Assembly (NCBI RefSeq): GCF_000517025.1
Contig: NZ_KI912096.1
Span: forward strand, 62,252-105,260
Length of the DNA stretch: 43,009 nucleotides
Origin: Halonatronum saccharophilum DSM 13868
Lineage (GTDB): Bacteria; Bacillota; Halanaerobiia; Halobacteroidales; Halobacteroidaceae
Direction: 5' to 3'
Shown: positions 6,756-15,891 of the stretch, in pieces
Layout: every line of letters begins with the position of its first letter
Position numbering within the stretch: the stretch's first letter is position 1
Notes under the pieces: generated by a model
The model's input: the letters and a program-made list of their open reading frames with translations, nothing else
The model's database searches: none
What the model was told of the DNA's origin: nothing
Made by a program: the position numbers and the translations under genes

Positions 6756-8360
6756 ATGATAGTTAGTATTGACTGGGATAGGGGTAGTGATTTTAAAGAT
6801 AAAGCTAGGCAATCCTTTGCCCATGAAGATTATCTAAGTACAGTCAAAGTTCTAGAAGAGTATTTAGATAGGTACTTAGATGAAGTGGAGGGGCTATTTA
6901 CTAAAGAAAGGGAGGTTATAACCTCTTTAATTGTTTCTAGCATATCGCCTTCTAATCTAAAGCAGCTAAGATTATCATCTAAGAGAAGAGATCTAGTCTT
7001 TCAAAGTTTCTGTCAAGAGTATCTTAATGCTTATCTCAGTAGTTTGGAGGGTTATCTGCGGGATAAGGTGGATATTTTAGATATGCTAATGGTCTCTTAT
7101 TATAATCTAATTAAGGAAGGTGTCTATGATTTAAATAAAGTCGGAAGTTTTGAGATTTATAGAAGTGAGTACTTTGAGATTGCTAGGTGGTTTAAGGAAG
7201 AAGGTAAATTAAAGAGCTGGAGTGAGGCAAAGCTTGAGAATCTGATTCGTTATAATATAGAAATCATATTTAAGAAATTTACAGAAGTTAGGTGCCAATC
7301 CCTTAAGCAGATGGAGGTTCAAATTAAAGGAAAATTAAGGGGGCTTCTCTCTAGTTTTCTCTCTACCTTCACCCCAACTTTCTCTGAATATCTCTTTATT
7401 AAGCAGGTACTAGTGAATATATATGATGAACGCCAGAATTTTAGGAGAAAGGGGTGGGATAGGTATCAGAATATAAGAAATACAGAGTGGCTTATAGATA
7501 TATTCTTGGAATTTACTCAAGGTAATGAGGAGTATAGAGATGTAAGGGGAGATCTAATGAATTTGATGGCCGATATAACTTACTTTTTCAGTGAAAATCA
7601 AGGTGATAGAGGAAGAAGAGAGAGAAGGGCAATCAAATGGTTAGAGAGAAGTTTAGAGGAATTTTCTGATAATCGCTTTACTGAAAGCAGGATCAAAGAG
7701 TTAAGAAGGAATATAACTACAAGAGATCAGATCAATAAGTTTAGACATGATACTATAAATAAGATCCACTTTCTGCGTGAGAACCTAAGCCTTCTCCTAG
7801 CAGAAGGTAGGTCTCAAGAAGAGATGAAAACTGATATAAAAAAACTTATCCAAGAGGTAGAGGATATAGACCTTCTCTTTAGAGTTACAAAAAGGGAAAG
7901 CCCTAAATTTGAAGTATTTAGCCCAGAAGAGATAATAAAAGAGATAGAAGCAAATCTTCCTTCTAAGCCTAAACTTTCTCTAACCTTTAAGGGGGAAGAG
8001 AGGGAGATTGAAGGTGATAGGGGCTACTTTAAGATAATCTTGGAGAACTTAATTGAAAATAGTCTTGAAGCTTATAAAAGGATTGGGGTTGGTCCAGAAG
8101 CTTCTCAGGTCATAGTCGAGGTAGACCCTCAAAGTATGGAGTGGAAAGTTATAGATAATGCAGGAGGTATTCCAGAAGAATTTCAAGAAGGTAATAAATT
8201 ATTTGAGCCTTATATAAGCTCTAAAGGAGTTTGCCAAGATGTAGGCTTGGGGTTGGCCCAGGTATCTGCCGCCGTTGAGGTACAAGGTGGAGAGATAGAT
8301 TATAGTAGTGATTCTAAAGGTACCGAGTTTAGAATTAAGATCCCTTTAGAGGAGTATTAG
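6756..8360 (+). CDS. Soluble sensor histidine kinase (kinase 2 of CRISPR island)
   Basis: 534 aa. Residues about 240-534 are homologous to kinase 1: a helical segment, a TPR-like pair (AIKWLERSLEEFSDNRF), H-box KFRHDTINKIHFLRE with H331, then HATPase_c with N-box NLIENSLEA (about 431), G1 DNAGG, F-box LFEPYISSK and G2 VGLGLA. The extra N-terminal 230 residues are all-helical with no membrane segment and no family I recognise; this is probably the distinct sensor. RBS AAAGGGGGAGAG. It sits 57 bp after the PIN gene. Two divergent kinases around one regulator suggest two inputs, or a kinase/phosphatase pair, acting on one REC protein. Confidence 0.84.
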   Translation: MIVSIDWDRGSDFKDKARQSFAHEDYLSTVKVLEEYLDRYLDEVEGLFTKEREVITSLIVSSISPSNLKQLRLSSKRRDLVFQSFCQEYLNAYLSSLEGYLRDKVDILDMLMVSYYNLIKEGVYDLNKVGSFEIYRSEYFEIARWFKEEGKLKSWSEAKLENLIRYNIEIIFKKFTEVRCQSLKQMEVQIKGKLRGLLSSFLSTFTPTFSEYLFIKQVLVNIYDERQNFRRKGWDRYQNIRNTEWLIDIFLEFTQGNEEYRDVRGDLMNLMADITYFFSENQGDRGRRERRAIKWLERSLEEFSDNRFTESRIKELRRNITTRDQINKFRHDTINKIHFLRENLSLLLAEGRSQEEMKTDIKKLIQEVEDIDLLFRVTKRESPKFEVFSPEEIIKEIEANLPSKPKLSLTFKGEEREIEGDRGYFKIILENLIENSLEAYKRIGVGPEASQVIVEVDPQSMEWKVIDNAGGIPEEFQEGNKLFEPYISSKGVCQDVGLGLAQVSAAVEVQGGEIDYSSDSKGTEFRIKIPLEEY

Positions 8361-8474
8361 ATAAAATAAAGCGAAATAAATATAGAAGTTATAGATTATG
8401 TAATTAAAGTACTCATTATAGCAATAATAATAGTAGCAAAGGGTTAAAAACTAGAAGGGGTGTGGTGGGTAGTT

Positions 8475-9224
8475 ATGAAAGATTACCTATTCTTATTGGG
8501 CGGTAAGGACTTAGAGATGGTAGAGATAAGGAAGATTCTCGAGAATGAAGGGTTAAATTTTATAGATAAGGACTTAAGCTGGGGAGCAAAGCTTAGCCAT
8601 TATAAGGAAGAGATAGGAGAGATAACTGAAGATAAAACCATTGTTGGAATTGAGCTTTTAAAGGATATGGAGGTGGGTCAGGAATATATAGAGGTAGACC
8701 ATCATAACCAGAGTACAGATAAGCCTTCATCTATTGAGCAGATAGCAAAACTCTTAGATATAGACCTTAATAGGTTTCAGAGGCTGGTAGCAGCTAATGA
8801 TAAGGGGTATATAGATGCAATGAAGGATCTTGAAGCAACTAAAGAGGAGATAGAAGAGGTAAGGCTTAGAGATAGAAGGGCTCAAGGGGTGAGTCGAGAG
8901 GATGAGAGGTTGGCCCGAGAGTCTATAGAAGATAACAAGAAGATCTATGGAGATCTAGTAGTCGTTAAGGCCAAGACCGACAAGTTCTCTCCAATAGCAG
9001 ATAGGCTCTATCCAACTGAGAAGCTATTGATCTATACCGATAAGGAGTTGACCTACTATGGTGTGGGAGCAAGGGAGTTAGGTGAGCGATATATGAAGGA
9101 GTATGGAGAGGAAAAGGTCTACTATGGAGGGGGTGATGATGGATACTTTGGCTTTGGCAAAGGGGCTTTTAGTAGTGAGAAGATAGAAAAGAGGGTAGAG
9201 GAGGTAATCGAATTTGGAGGATAA
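8475..9224 (+). CDS. DHH-like phosphoesterase (candidate SAM-AMP hydrolase, NrN-like)
   Basis: 249 aa from ATG 8475 (GGTGGG five bases upstream; a GTG at 8460 is possible). It has the DHH signature IEVDHHN (D75-H76-H77), an AANDKGY motif typical of DHH region III, and a C-terminal YYGGGDDGYFGFG that recalls the GGGH loop of DHHA1 domains. The usual first motif (HxxPDxDA) is not obvious; the N-terminus reads LLGGKDLEMVEI. It overlaps the CorA gene by 11 bases. In CorA-type III systems known elsewhere, a DHH-DHHA1 protein (NrN) degrades the SAM-AMP second messenger, so this gene is the natural candidate for that off-switch. It is shorter and more divergent than DHH-DHHA1 proteins, so catalysis and substrate are inferred. 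Confidence 0.7.
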   Translation: MKDYLFLLGGKDLEMVEIRKILENEGLNFIDKDLSWGAKLSHYKEEIGEITEDKTIVGIELLKDMEVGQEYIEVDHHNQSTDKPSSIEQIAKLLDIDLNRFQRLVAANDKGYIDAMKDLEATKEEIEEVRLRDRRAQGVSREDERLARESIEDNKKIYGDLVVVKAKTDKFSPIADRLYPTEKLLIYTDKELTYYGVGARELGERYMKEYGEEKVYYGGGDDGYFGFGKGAFSSEKIEKRVEEVIEFGG

Positions 9225-11190
9225 TAAGCTAAATAGTTATCACATCTTTATGTTCCCTTTTAAATGGGACTATAAGGCAGAGGATAAAGCTTTAAATGAG
9301 ATAAGCTTTGAGAAGAGAACGAGTGTAGAGAAGGTACAAGAGATCTTAGAAGAGGGTGAATGGGAAGAGGGAGAATTTGATGTAAATAAAGAGGATAGAA
9401 ATTATAATGAATATGTCTACTTCCATGAGCATGTCAGAAGGGTAGTCTACAATAATAAGGATAATAGGGTTACGAAGTACTTTTACTATGAGGGTGGCGA
9501 GAATGGTAAGTATAATATTACTATTAAAAAAGGCGATAGGTGCATAAAAAGTAATTTAGATAGTATAGATGAGGAAAACAAATTAATTTTTGGCTATGAT
9601 CACCTTTATTTATATAAAAAGAATAACAAAAAAGAACTTTGCATATTTGATGGTCTAATGGCTGAAGAGATTGATGAAGAAGTTTTAAATGATTATGAAA
9701 AAATTGAGTTAAAGGATGTAAAGATATCTATAGAGGATGAAAAAAAATTAATACTAGAAAAAGATAGCGAAGTAATAGTTAGAACTGATAATATCAAGGA
9801 AAAACTATATTATAGTTTAGAATTGGATGGGGTAGCATTAAGGCTTTATGATACTGGTATAGGGGTCTTATCTTACCATCTAAAAAACAGTAGGTATAGC
9901 AAAAAAGAGGATATCTTGAAGATAAATGAATATGGTAGGAGGATATATCCTCAATACTTACCTATTAATAAAGTAAAAAATTCTTTTCTGGCAGACAGGT
10001 TAGAGCTAAAGATGGATAAGAAGGATCCTATCTGTGAAGATTTTGAGGGGGGTTGCGGTCCTTCTGATGATTATGAACTTGGGAGATTATCTAAAACGGT
10101 TATGGACCTACTTGGAGACAAATTTAGAGAGAAAGATTTTATAGGTAAAAGTGTGAAAAAAGGTGAGGTTGTTATCTGTCCAGTGATTGATGATAGAATG
10201 TTTACTATCTCTTGGTATCTAAATGATGAAATAGCTAATGAATTAAAGCGTTCTGGTTATAGAGGAGAATACAAGTACTTGAAAGATGATTTTTGGCATA
10301 GATATACATTTGTAGATGGTGGGGATAAGAGCTGCCACCATCGAGATATGTTCAAGGACTTTAATAGAGATATAACTTACGAAAGATGGGTGGATTATGG
10401 TAGCTTTTTTGGTATAACTAGATACTCTTTTGTTTTTTTAGGGTACGAATCTGACTTTAATAATGATGTTATATTAACGCATATAAGGACAATGTACTAT
10501 CAATTGGTAGTTCTAGCCTTAGTGCAGAGGGCATCTATATTAAGGTTCTCTGAAGAGGTCTTTAATATTTCTGAATTGGAAGAGAAGAAAAATATCTACA
10601 ATCTGGTTGATAGGATTAGGGAGTTGCACAAGCATTATATACAATTTATAAATAAGATCTACTTTAGGGATATTACAGCCCAAGAGCAGGGGGCTGAACT
10701 TTATAACAAGTTATTGCAAGCAATGGATACCGAAAGGGAAATAAAAGATTTGGACAATGAGATAGATGAATTGCATAAGTATGCTACTCTTATAGAAGAG
10801 AATGAAAGAAATAAGAGGTTAAATTGGTTAACAATAATAGGAGCTTTATTTGTAATACCTTCTTTCTTCACAGGATTTTTTGGAATGAATATAGTCGATA
10901 TAAATAATGAGTTATTTACATCGGATGGTCCTTTGACATTAGGTAGGGTTTTGTCAGCGCCTTCATTTTGGGATTGGGCATTCACATATCTAGTATTACC
11001 AGCAACTCTTATTGGATTTTTTATTTGGAGATTAAAGGACTGGTTATATAACTTTTATAGATCTAAGAAAAAGGTAGGAAATGTATTGTTCTATCTATTA
11101 ATATTTATAAGTTTTTTAGTATCATTAGTTGGAATTGAAACTCTGTTTTCCTTCATAAATAAATTCATCAAATGGATATTAAGGAGTTGA
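9214..11190 (+). CDS. CRISPR-associated CorA-type membrane effector
   Basis: 658 aa, TTG start overlapping the DHH gene, with GAGGAGG upstream. A large soluble N-terminal region (about 1-540), ending in a long coiled helix (about 440-535), precedes a CorA-like membrane part: TM1 with FFTGFFGMNI carrying the GMN selectivity motif at residues 557-559, TM2 (about 590-612), and an extra hydrophobic segment near 625-650. CorA proteins form pentameric channels. In CRISPR loci they act as membrane effectors that respond to SAM-AMP made by Cas10. No CARF domain protein is in this locus, so this is the likely main effector. The order DHH-corA-cmr1 with minimal spacing supports co-expression. Ion specificity cannot be read from the sequence. 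Confidence 0.85.
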   Translation: MEDNKLNSYHIFMFPFKWDYKAEDKALNEISFEKRTSVEKVQEILEEGEWEEGEFDVNKEDRNYNEYVYFHEHVRRVVYNNKDNRVTKYFYYEGGENGKYNITIKKGDRCIKSNLDSIDEENKLIFGYDHLYLYKKNNKKELCIFDGLMAEEIDEEVLNDYEKIELKDVKISIEDEKKLILEKDSEVIVRTDNIKEKLYYSLELDGVALRLYDTGIGVLSYHLKNSRYSKKEDILKINEYGRRIYPQYLPINKVKNSFLADRLELKMDKKDPICEDFEGGCGPSDDYELGRLSKTVMDLLGDKFREKDFIGKSVKKGEVVICPVIDDRMFTISWYLNDEIANELKRSGYRGEYKYLKDDFWHRYTFVDGGDKSCHHRDMFKDFNRDITYERWVDYGSFFGITRYSFVFLGYESDFNNDVILTHIRTMYYQLVVLALVQRASILRFSEEVFNISELEEKKNIYNLVDRIRELHKHYIQFINKIYFRDITAQEQGAELYNKLLQAMDTEREIKDLDNEIDELHKYATLIEENERNKRLNWLTIIGALFVIPSFFTGFFGMNIVDINNELFTSDGPLTLGRVLSAPSFWDWAFTYLVLPATLIGFFIWRLKDWLYNFYRSKKKVGNVLFYLLIFISFLVSLVGIETLFSFINKFIKWILRS

Positions 11191-11194
11191 TTAA

Positions 11195-12310
11195 ATGCCA
11201 AGGTTGAATGTTAAGTTAAAGCAACACACCCCTATGATCCATTTTCAAGCTGAACAGAAGGGTGCTACTTTAAGAGCTACTGAGTTAAAACCTAAGTTGG
11301 ACAAGTTTCTGATTGATAAGATGAGTGCTAATGGGTCTGATAGTTATAAGAAATATTTAATTGGTTATAAAGAAGGTAATAAAAATGATGGTTCTTCTGA
11401 TATTATGTCATTAAACTATAAAGTTAGAGTTCTGAATCCTATATCTTGGACGAGAGAGAAGATTGATGATAAATATCCTTTGTTTTTTGCTAACATGGGT
11501 GAGGGTAAGGATAAAGAGTTTACCTTCTGTAAAGAGTTAACGTTAGAGTTTTTTAGTTTAAAAAGTGATTTAATAGAGAATATAAGAGATAATTTAGCCC
11601 AATTTTTAATGTATAATAATTTTGGGACTAGACAGTCAAAGGGGTTTGGTTCTTTTTATATTGATCCATCAGATGATTTATACGAGGAGAAGAAACTAAG
11701 GTATCAATTTGATGTTTCCGTAGGTAAAGGTCTGGATGAACTTGACTCATCTAGGAAAGTTTTTGAAGAAATAGAGGTGTTCTATAATTCGATGAGAAAA
11801 GGTCTTAATTATAATAAGTTTGATCCTATGATAAAGAAGTATTGTGATTTTAAAAAGATAAAGTGGGATAAACAAGTTATAAAAGAGAGGTATTTTAATG
11901 AAAAGAAGAAGCATGGTTATAATGAAGAAAATCTATTAATGAAAGATCTTTTTGGGTTATCGGTCGAAGAAAAGTGGATTAATCAAAAACCAAGGGGAAA
12001 GATTAGTAAAGAAGATGTTAATGAGAATGTTACAAGGTTTAAATCCCCTATATTATTTAAGCCGATTAAGTTATCTGCAAAAAAATATAGAGTCTATTTT
12101 GAGGCTTTTGAGATTAATAAGGGTTTCTTAGGTACAGAGTTTAAGATTAAAAATTGGGGGAAAGGCGATTTGAGATTAAAGATACCTGAAGAATTTGATT
12201 TCAATGATTTTTTCGATTATATCTTTAATAATGATATTAATTATGGGGACGCAACTGGGGTTTATAAAAAAATCAAGGATAATTATAAAATAGGTGATAA
12301 TAATGGATAA
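11195..12310 (+). CDS. cmr1: Type III-B RAMP protein Cmr1
   Basis: 371 aa. It begins NVKLKQHTPMIHFQ and carries the RAMP glycine-rich loop GTRQSKGFGSF (about residues 145-155), as in Cmr1-type proteins, which cap the 3' end of crRNA in the Cmr complex. It follows corA by four bases with AAGGAG upstream and overlaps the cas10 start by 8 bases. The classic EIRGSxLKG motif is replaced by TLRATELKPKLDKFL, which I associate with the CorA-linked III-B branch, so the subtype assignment rests partly on gene order. Its C-terminal half is lysine-rich and divergent. Confidence 0.82.
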   Translation: MPRLNVKLKQHTPMIHFQAEQKGATLRATELKPKLDKFLIDKMSANGSDSYKKYLIGYKEGNKNDGSSDIMSLNYKVRVLNPISWTREKIDDKYPLFFANMGEGKDKEFTFCKELTLEFFSLKSDLIENIRDNLAQFLMYNNFGTRQSKGFGSFYIDPSDDLYEEKKLRYQFDVSVGKGLDELDSSRKVFEEIEVFYNSMRKGLNYNKFDPMIKKYCDFKKIKWDKQVIKERYFNEKKKHGYNEENLLMKDLFGLSVEEKWINQKPRGKISKEDVNENVTRFKSPILFKPIKLSAKKYRVYFEAFEINKGFLGTEFKIKNWGKGDLRLKIPEEFDFNDFFDYIFNNDINYGDATGVYKKIKDNYKIGDNNG

Positions 12311-13976
12311 AAAGTATATTGGAGTTACCATTGGGCCAATAATTAAGACGTTAAACAATTCTAAAAAGACAGGCCAACTTTGGGGTGGTAGTTACATTTT
12401 TTCTTATCTGATGAAGAATATCATTTCGATGGTTAAAGACAAGGGGTTAGCTAAGAATATCATATTACCTTATGCAGAAAAGGATGAGGTATTTAATGAA
12501 AAGTTAGGCGTTGGACGACTTCCAGATAGGTTCATATTTGAGGCAGAAGATAATGCATTTGAAGATATGGGAAAAGTGGTAGAAGGGGTCTTAAATAATT
12601 TAGCAGAAGAGATTAGCGAAGAAATTTCTAAAGATAAAGAGAAGGTTAAGACCTTCTTAGATGAGTATATACAGATATACTATTTAGAGAAAGAGCTAGA
12701 AGATAGTTCTAATCCTATTTTGGAGTTATCACCCCATTTAGATATCTTGGAATTGAATGAGAAGGTAGTTGCCAAAGAAGAAGAAAATTACTTAATGGAG
12801 TTTTTGAAAAATAAAACTGTAAAGAAGAGTTTTCTAGTAAAAGATGCTTTTAAAAAAAATGAAGTTAAAACTCTTAATTTCAAGAAAGATAAAGAGACTG
12901 GCGAACTAAAAGCATATAATAAATCTGAGATGAATATAAAGTCAATACCCGAGATTGCAGTATCAGGAACTGAACTGGATGAAGAGGATATAGCTAAGGT
13001 AGCTTATAAAGCTCAAAAAGAAGATAAAGATTTTTATAAAGTATTGAAGAGGGAATATCCAAAGATAAAGTTGAATAAATATCACAAATATATAGCAATT
13101 GTACAAGCAGATGGCGATAATATAGGGAAGGTAATTAAGAATATAGATAAACTTTATGGAGATGAAGATCTTAATCAAATGAGCCAATATGAATTCTTCT
13201 CAAAAAAACTCTTCGATTATGCTAAAGATGCAGTTAAGATTATAAAAAGCTATGGTGGTTTTCCCATCTATGCAGGGGGAGATGATCTACTATTCTTTGC
13301 TCCTATAGTAGGAAAGAAGTCGAATATCTTTGAAATGTTGGATAGCATATCTGATGAATTTAACTCTAAATTTCAAGTAGAGATTCAAAGTGATACTTTG
13401 AAGAAGAAGCCGTCTCTATCCTTTGGCTTGTCTATCTCTTATTATAAATATCCATTATATGAAGCATTAAATAGTGCATTAGGGCTTTTATTTGGTGAAG
13501 CAAAGAGTTTTAAGTCTAAAGATAAAGGAAAGGATGCAATTGCTTTTAAAGTTTTAAAGCACAGTGGTCAATACTATGGTGCTACAGTTGGAAAGAGTAG
13601 TGACTCATATGATAAGTTCAAAAAGCTATTGAAAAAAAATATAAATGATAACAATTTCTTAAGCTCATTGCAGTATAGAATACAGGAAGATAAGGTATTG
13701 ATTAGTGAAGCTTTAAATAGAGAAGGTGGAAATTTAACTGCTTACTTTGACAATAACTTCGATGAAGATGCTCACGAGGAAGCAGGAGAGTTTTTAGAGG
13801 GTGTAAAGGAATTAATTGAAGTAACTTATGAGGAAGTAATCACTAATGAAGATAATAATAAAAGCAAACAAGATGGAGATGAAAAGAAGAAAATTGATAC
13901 TACCTTCATTGATATAGTTCATTCTTATTTGAGGTTTATTAAGTTTTTAAATGTAGAGGAGGGGGAAAATGCCTAA
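12303..13976 (+). CDS. cas10: Type III-B Cas10 (Cmr2), GGDD present, HD domain absent
   Basis: 557 aa from ATG 12303 (AGGTGAT upstream; the longer GTG start at 12294 is less likely). Cas10 is the large signalling subunit. The first palm-like strand AIVQADGDNIGKV and the nucleotide-polymerising motif YAGGDDLLFF (GGDD at about 325-328) are intact. The N-terminus begins directly with VTIGPIIKTLNNSKKTG, and I see no HD nuclease domain, so the complex should signal rather than cut DNA through Cas10. With CorA and a DHH protein next door, the likely product is SAM-AMP rather than cyclic oligoadenylate; that is inference from context. It overlaps cmr1 and cmr3 by 8 bases each. Confidence 0.92.
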   Translation: MDKKYIGVTIGPIIKTLNNSKKTGQLWGGSYIFSYLMKNIISMVKDKGLAKNIILPYAEKDEVFNEKLGVGRLPDRFIFEAEDNAFEDMGKVVEGVLNNLAEEISEEISKDKEKVKTFLDEYIQIYYLEKELEDSSNPILELSPHLDILELNEKVVAKEEENYLMEFLKNKTVKKSFLVKDAFKKNEVKTLNFKKDKETGELKAYNKSEMNIKSIPEIAVSGTELDEEDIAKVAYKAQKEDKDFYKVLKREYPKIKLNKYHKYIAIVQADGDNIGKVIKNIDKLYGDEDLNQMSQYEFFSKKLFDYAKDAVKIIKSYGGFPIYAGGDDLLFFAPIVGKKSNIFEMLDSISDEFNSKFQVEIQSDTLKKKPSLSFGLSISYYKYPLYEALNSALGLLFGEAKSFKSKDKGKDAIAFKVLKHSGQYYGATVGKSSDSYDKFKKLLKKNINDNNFLSSLQYRIQEDKVLISEALNREGGNLTAYFDNNFDEDAHEEAGEFLEGVKELIEVTYEEVITNEDNNKSKQDGDEKKKIDTTFIDIVHSYLRFIKFLNVEEGENA

Positions 13977-15048
13977 ATATATGATAAGGTTAAAGCCACT
14001 TGGAGAGTTCTTCTTTGGTGGTGAAGAGGGATTTGAGGACAAAAAATGGGGAAGATCTGAAGATAATCAAACTAATATAATCAAGTCTAGGCGTTTCCCA
14101 CAGCAGACTGCTCTTTTAGGGATGCTTAGAAAAGAGGTTCTTATACAGGATGATGAGTTTGAATTGAAAGCTTCTTTCAATTATAAAGACAAAGAATGTA
14201 AAAGGATGAAAAGTTTAATAGGTAAAGGAAGTTTTAATATAGAGAATAGTAAGCAATCTTTTGGATTGATAAATAGTATTTCACCGTTATTACTCACAAA
14301 AAAAATTGATGAACGCCATTTTTATATGCCAACGCCACGAGACCATAGTAAAAAGGGTCATGGTGAGAAGAAAGAAAAAATGAATACCTCATATTCTCCC
14401 TTTGAAAGGGAAGAAGGTGAGACAATTAGAACCAATTTTGGTGAAATAAAAGCCTTTAAAAAAGGTAGTTTTGATGCTAAAGAAGGTTTGAGTGACTCTT
14501 TTATAGATTTAACTGATAAAAAGAAGATTATAAAGTCTGAGAAGAGTGGTAGCGATGAAGGTATCTTCATTAATTTTGAAAGGGTAGGTATTGAAAAGAA
14601 GGGTGAAAAAGATGCATTCTATAAGCAAAGTTTCTATAAATTGAATAAAGGTTTCGAATTTGTCTTCTTTGCCGATGTTGATACTCCTTTAAAGTCTAGC
14701 ATAGTAGAGTTAGGTAAGGGGAGGTCAACCTTTAAGATGGAGGTTGAAGAGATTGATATAAGTTACAAAGACATTGTTGGAGGATTGAATAATGAAAGTG
14801 ATAAAATTATCTTAACAAGTGATGCTTATATTGAAGAAGATATAGATAAGGTGATAGACTTCTCAATTAAAGGAAGTATATCCTTTAGAAATATAAAGAC
14901 TGATAAGAGGCTTATTAGGTCAAAGAAGAAGTATAACTTTTGGCAACGAGGGTCGGTAATCTACTTAAAAGATGAAAAAAAAGAAGATGTAATTGAAAAG
15001 ATTAGAAAGGAAAATTTAAACAAGATAGGCTATAATAAATTTGTATAG
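13969..15048 (+). CDS. cmr3: Type III-B RAMP protein Cmr3
   Basis: 359 aa. The N-terminus YMIRLKPLGEFFFGGEEGF matches the Cmr3 pattern (xLxPLxxxFFxxG). Next comes SRRFPQQTALLGMLRKEVL, the family's xFPxPxTxxGxLR region. Cmr3 pairs with Cas10 and binds the crRNA 5' handle. The ATG overlaps the end of cas10 by 8 bases, with GAGGGGG as ribosome site. It ends 12 bases before cmr4. The length is normal. Confidence is high from both sequence pattern and position. Confidence 0.88.
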   Translation: MPKYMIRLKPLGEFFFGGEEGFEDKKWGRSEDNQTNIIKSRRFPQQTALLGMLRKEVLIQDDEFELKASFNYKDKECKRMKSLIGKGSFNIENSKQSFGLINSISPLLLTKKIDERHFYMPTPRDHSKKGHGEKKEKMNTSYSPFEREEGETIRTNFGEIKAFKKGSFDAKEGLSDSFIDLTDKKKIIKSEKSGSDEGIFINFERVGIEKKGEKDAFYKQSFYKLNKGFEFVFFADVDTPLKSSIVELGKGRSTFKMEVEEIDISYKDIVGGLNNESDKIILTSDAYIEEDIDKVIDFSIKGSISFRNIKTDKRLIRSKKKYNFWQRGSVIYLKDEKKEDVIEKIRKENLNKIGYNKFV

Positions 15049-15060
15049 GAGGAGATATAG

Positions 15061-15891
15061 ATGAAAATTGATATTTATAATATAAGAGCGTTGACCAATA
15101 TGCATGTAGGTAGTGGTGATGTTAACTTTGATATTATTGACAATCAGGTACAAAGAGATGTAGTCAGTAAATTTCCGACAATTAATTCTTCGAGTTTAAA
15201 AGGGGCATTGAGAGAGCATTTTGATAGTAAAGAAGGATTTGCATCAGTAGTTGAGATATTTGGAGGTAAAAAAGAGAAGGAAAAGGATAATATAACTGGG
15301 ACACATAGATTTTTTAGTGGGAATCTTTTATCTTATCCAGTTAGAAGTAATAAGCGTCCATTTTTTAGAGCAACCTGCCCTATGATCATAGAGGAGTTTA
15401 TATCTACTTTGGATAATTTCTCTTTAGAGTATGATTTGAAGGATGAATTAGAAGAGTTTGGCAATTTGTTTGATGAGAGTTTTGATGAGAGTGATGAAGA
15501 AAAAGTATTAGTCTTCGAAGAGAGTCTTGATGGAGCAGTTATAGAAGATAAGGAAGCAGAATACAATGATTTTTCAGAAGTTAAAGCCTTAGAGGGTTTA
15601 TTTGGTGAAAATATAGTGTTGTACTCAAATGAAGATTTTAAAGATTTAATGGATGAACTGCCTGTAATAGCTAGAAATAAGCTTGAAAATGGAGAGAGTA
15701 AGAATCTTTGGTATGAAGAGGTGGTGGCAAGAGAGAGTAGATTCTATTGTGTAATTATAGATTCAAGCAAAAATGATAATAATGATTTTGAGAAAGCCTT
15801 AGAATCAGATATAATTCAAATCGGGGCCAACGCCTCCATCGGTTATGGGTATACTAAATTCAATAAGATAGTTGGTGGTAGCAATGGGTAA
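15061..15891 (+). CDS. cmr4: Type III-B backbone RAMP nuclease Cmr4
   Basis: 276 aa. Cmr4 forms the helical backbone and cleaves target RNA at 6-nt steps. Visible marks: ALTNMHVGSGD at the N-terminus, IIDNQVQRD with D27 in the position of the catalytic Asp of characterised Cmr4, FPTINSSSLKGALREHF (the conserved IPGSSLKGALR motif), and the C-terminal GANASIGYGYTKF glycine loop. The residues around 140-180 are strongly acidic. It follows cmr3 closely with GGAGGAGAT and overlaps cmr5 by 8 bases. Confidence 0.93.
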   Translation: MKIDIYNIRALTNMHVGSGDVNFDIIDNQVQRDVVSKFPTINSSSLKGALREHFDSKEGFASVVEIFGGKKEKEKDNITGTHRFFSGNLLSYPVRSNKRPFFRATCPMIIEEFISTLDNFSLEYDLKDELEEFGNLFDESFDESDEEKVLVFEESLDGAVIEDKEAEYNDFSEVKALEGLFGENIVLYSNEDFKDLMDELPVIARNKLENGESKNLWYEEVVARESRFYCVIIDSSKNDNNDFEKALESDIIQIGANASIGYGYTKFNKIVGGSNG

